Source: Punica granatum
Taxonomy: Eukaryota; Streptophyta; Magnoliopsida; Myrtales; Lythraceae
Direction: 5' to 3'
DNA length: 64,000 nt
Assembly (NCBI RefSeq): GCF_007655135.1
Contig: NC_045128.1
Span: 13,904,230-13,968,229 of the forward strand
The position numbers and the translations under genes are program-made. Numbering within the stretch: the stretch's first letter is position 1; each line of letters opens with the position of its first letter. Shown in pieces: positions 62,223 to 64,000 of the stretch. The notes beneath the pieces were generated by a model. It was not told the DNA's origin. It ran no database searches and saw nothing but the letters and a program-made list of their open reading frames with translations.

Positions 62223-63819
62223 CATATCAATGCACGTCCAGTCAGCCTAAGTCGGCTTCTCTTGTATAATTTGCAATATGAACTTCCTGGTAGGGTTGAT
62301 ACTTGGCCATATTGAGATACTACAACCTAAGGCTCATCATAGGTGTTGGAAGCACAATAGGAACTGTCATGACAATAACTACGAACAGTACAAACCAGAG
62401 AGACAGAAACAAACTTGGAAAAAAAGCAACAATAAAATCTACTTCCAGATCTAACTATTTCAAGATTTGATTAGATGCCAAGATCCATGAATGAGCTTGG
62501 TTTACGAAGAAATCTTTTACATATCTCCAACAATCGGTGCATTTTCCGGAATTTTGAACTAATCTGGAACCAGCCTGTCCAGAAATAGGCACAAGTGGGG
62601 ATTGGCCAATTCTGCGTATGCAACCATGTCCCTTATTGCCTTCATCATCTCTTCCATCTTTTGGTAGCGGTCTTACTCATTACTCTTTTTCCTCAGAAAA
62701 GGAGCTCAGGTTGATGTGGACCGACCGACCCATTGGAAGGGGCACACCGTTACTGAGGGGTGTTCGGGGGAAAACTAGAGCCCTATGGTTCTTCGTTGGC
62801 CTGCTCAAGACCCGACAATTCACTTCTCGCTTTCATATTGTCTCTCCATTCTACATCGAAGCTTATAAAATCTCAGGTTCGAAAAAAAAGGTGGAGAAAA
62901 GTAAATGTAATGAATATCGATCATTGAAGACATTCGACGCGAAAGCAATCTTGAGAGAGAGTGTTAAATGTTAACGAGAAGAACGTAAAATAAAGACATA
63001 TTTATGTTGAAAATGCCAATAGCGCCAAAGATTTTTCCTATTGAGACATGAAACTGATCTTTTCAATTCAAATTCATGTTGTCTAAAAATTGGGCCACTG
63101 ACACACTGTCTGCATTCATTTTTAATACGCAATTACGCATTGGAATTTCTTCATAACATCCGTAGACATCATAGCTAAAGAATCAAGCATATACCCAAAA
63201 ATAATTTCTTCTAATCGTATCCCCGGAGCAGTCTCCTGCTCGATTGAGACTCCACTCTCCTCACCATCCTCGAGTCCATTCAATTACTAACCGCAACTTA
63301 AAAATCAAAATGCAAGTCAATGAAGTACTGGACGAGCACCTGTGTTCAATTCTTTTGGCAACACATAGCGCATCTTGGAAAGTTTACAGCACATAGCGAA
63401 TCACTCTCAGAGGCATCCATAGTCCGATGCACCAATCATTATGACATAATTATGAAAGGGGAAATGGAAAAAGAATAAATACAATGACTGATCTTACAAG
63501 GGTCGACAAACTAAATCTCGAAATGAATAGAGCTTTGCCTGCAAGGGAAAGAGAGAAAGCAGGGGGCCAATGCTCGATAGGGCCATAAATGCAACACTAG
63601 TTGAGTGAACATCTTTCGAGTTTTGTTCAAGAACAGCTTGTTAGATCAATCCTTCCAGAAGCAACATCTTCTAGCGCAACCAGCCTTTGAGCATTCAGAG
63701 CCTGAATTGGAAACCAACTTCTGACCCTGCTCACTTCTTTTGCGCTACCAACTCCCAATATCCCCATTATATGAGCTTAGTCCAATGATGTAGAGCAGAC
63801 TGGAGGCCCTAGGTTAAAG
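62223..63819. other. Intergenic stretch, no supported gene
   Basis: The frame 62618-62974 has no recognised domain. The last few hundred bases before 63820 may be the 3' UTR of the minus-strand exon at the window edge. Confidence 0.45.
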
Positions 63820-64000
63820 TTAAGCTCTCCCATTACTATCAAACCGCAGCTTCTCAATGCCTTTGAGGGCAGATTCATAATCGCGAGTGTGCGTGATACT
63901 TCTCCTGGGAATCCTTCGGGGATCAGCATATCCAAGCTGTGAGCTAACTCTTTGCCCACTTGATAGCCTCTCCTGTGGTGCAGGACTTGCTCCAGTGGAG
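63820..64000 (-). CDS. Partial C-terminal exon of an unrecognised protein
   Basis: The minus strand is open from the window edge to a TAA at 63820-63822 (59 codons). The translation looks like a real protein end: a Ser/Gln-rich part, then DPRRIPRRSITHTRDYE, then SALKGIEKLRFDSNGRA. The basic RRS motif resembles a phosphorylation site. I do not recognise the family, and the exon's start lies outside or at an acceptor not seen. Chance openness over this length is possible but the composition argues against it. Confidence 0.4.
   Translation of the reverse strand, partial: STGASPAPQERLSSGQRVSSQLGYADPRRIPRRSITHTRDYESALKGIEKLRFDSNGRA

Noticed and set aside
61986..62315. 109-codon frame over the right 193-bp repeat
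   Set aside because: The same region in the left copy is frame-disrupted, and no homologous family was recognised.

Overview
This is a window of a flowering-plant nuclear genome (a eudicot). The evidence is split plant-type genes with GT-AG introns, an A+T-rich background, and dense plant transposons (Ty3/gypsy Tat/Ogre-like, Ty1/copia-like, TRIM, LINE, Mutator-like foldback elements). From memory, the ORF1 of the large retroelement looks most like proteins seen in Myrtales such as pomegranate. That is a weak inference, and nothing in the window fixes the species.

Only two intact protein-coding genes can be supported, both on the + strand. At 4146-7047 lies a complete seven-exon MYST-family histone acetyltransferase (HAM1/HAM2 type, 443 codons), with chromo-barrel, C2HC zinc finger and acetyltransferase domain. 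At 50009-52642 lies a complete eight-exon calmodulin-binding IQM-type protein (504 codons). A third gene may enter at the right edge: an open C-terminal exon on the - strand, 63820-64000. A degraded WWE-domain (RCD1/SRO-type) fragment sits at 32983-33390.

Most of the rest is transposon. The dominant object is one structurally complete 15.3-kb LTR retroelement (17625-32925). It has 3.43-kb LTRs, a perfect CATTT target duplication, a tRNA primer site and a purine tract. It has no recognisable gag-pol: only a twice-broken upstream ORF1, a roughly 0.8-kb direct duplication and two short-period tandem arrays lie inside. It is best read as a non-autonomous Tat/Ogre derivative.

Around it are at least eight long-terminal-inverted-repeat elements. 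Four have perfect 9-bp target duplications (9.4, 11.9, 36.5 and 53.0 kb), which marks a Mutator-like (MULE) family. There is also a 182-bp MITE, a complete 585-bp TRIM with 142-bp LTRs, and a 5'-truncated LINE with a 13-bp target duplication. At 56.4-62.0 kb there is a three-deep nest: a copia-like LTR, split by a gypsy element with only about 105 bp between its LTRs, whose 5' LTR is in turn split by another copia-like LTR. The nest is flanked by a 193-bp direct duplication.

The two genes show no sign of working together; they are independent islands. No tRNA, rRNA, CRISPR or operon-like feature was seen. No clearly new functional system was found. The most unusual items are the gag-pol-less Tat element with its internal arrays, the nearly perfect foldback hairpins, and the nested cluster with its long flank duplication.
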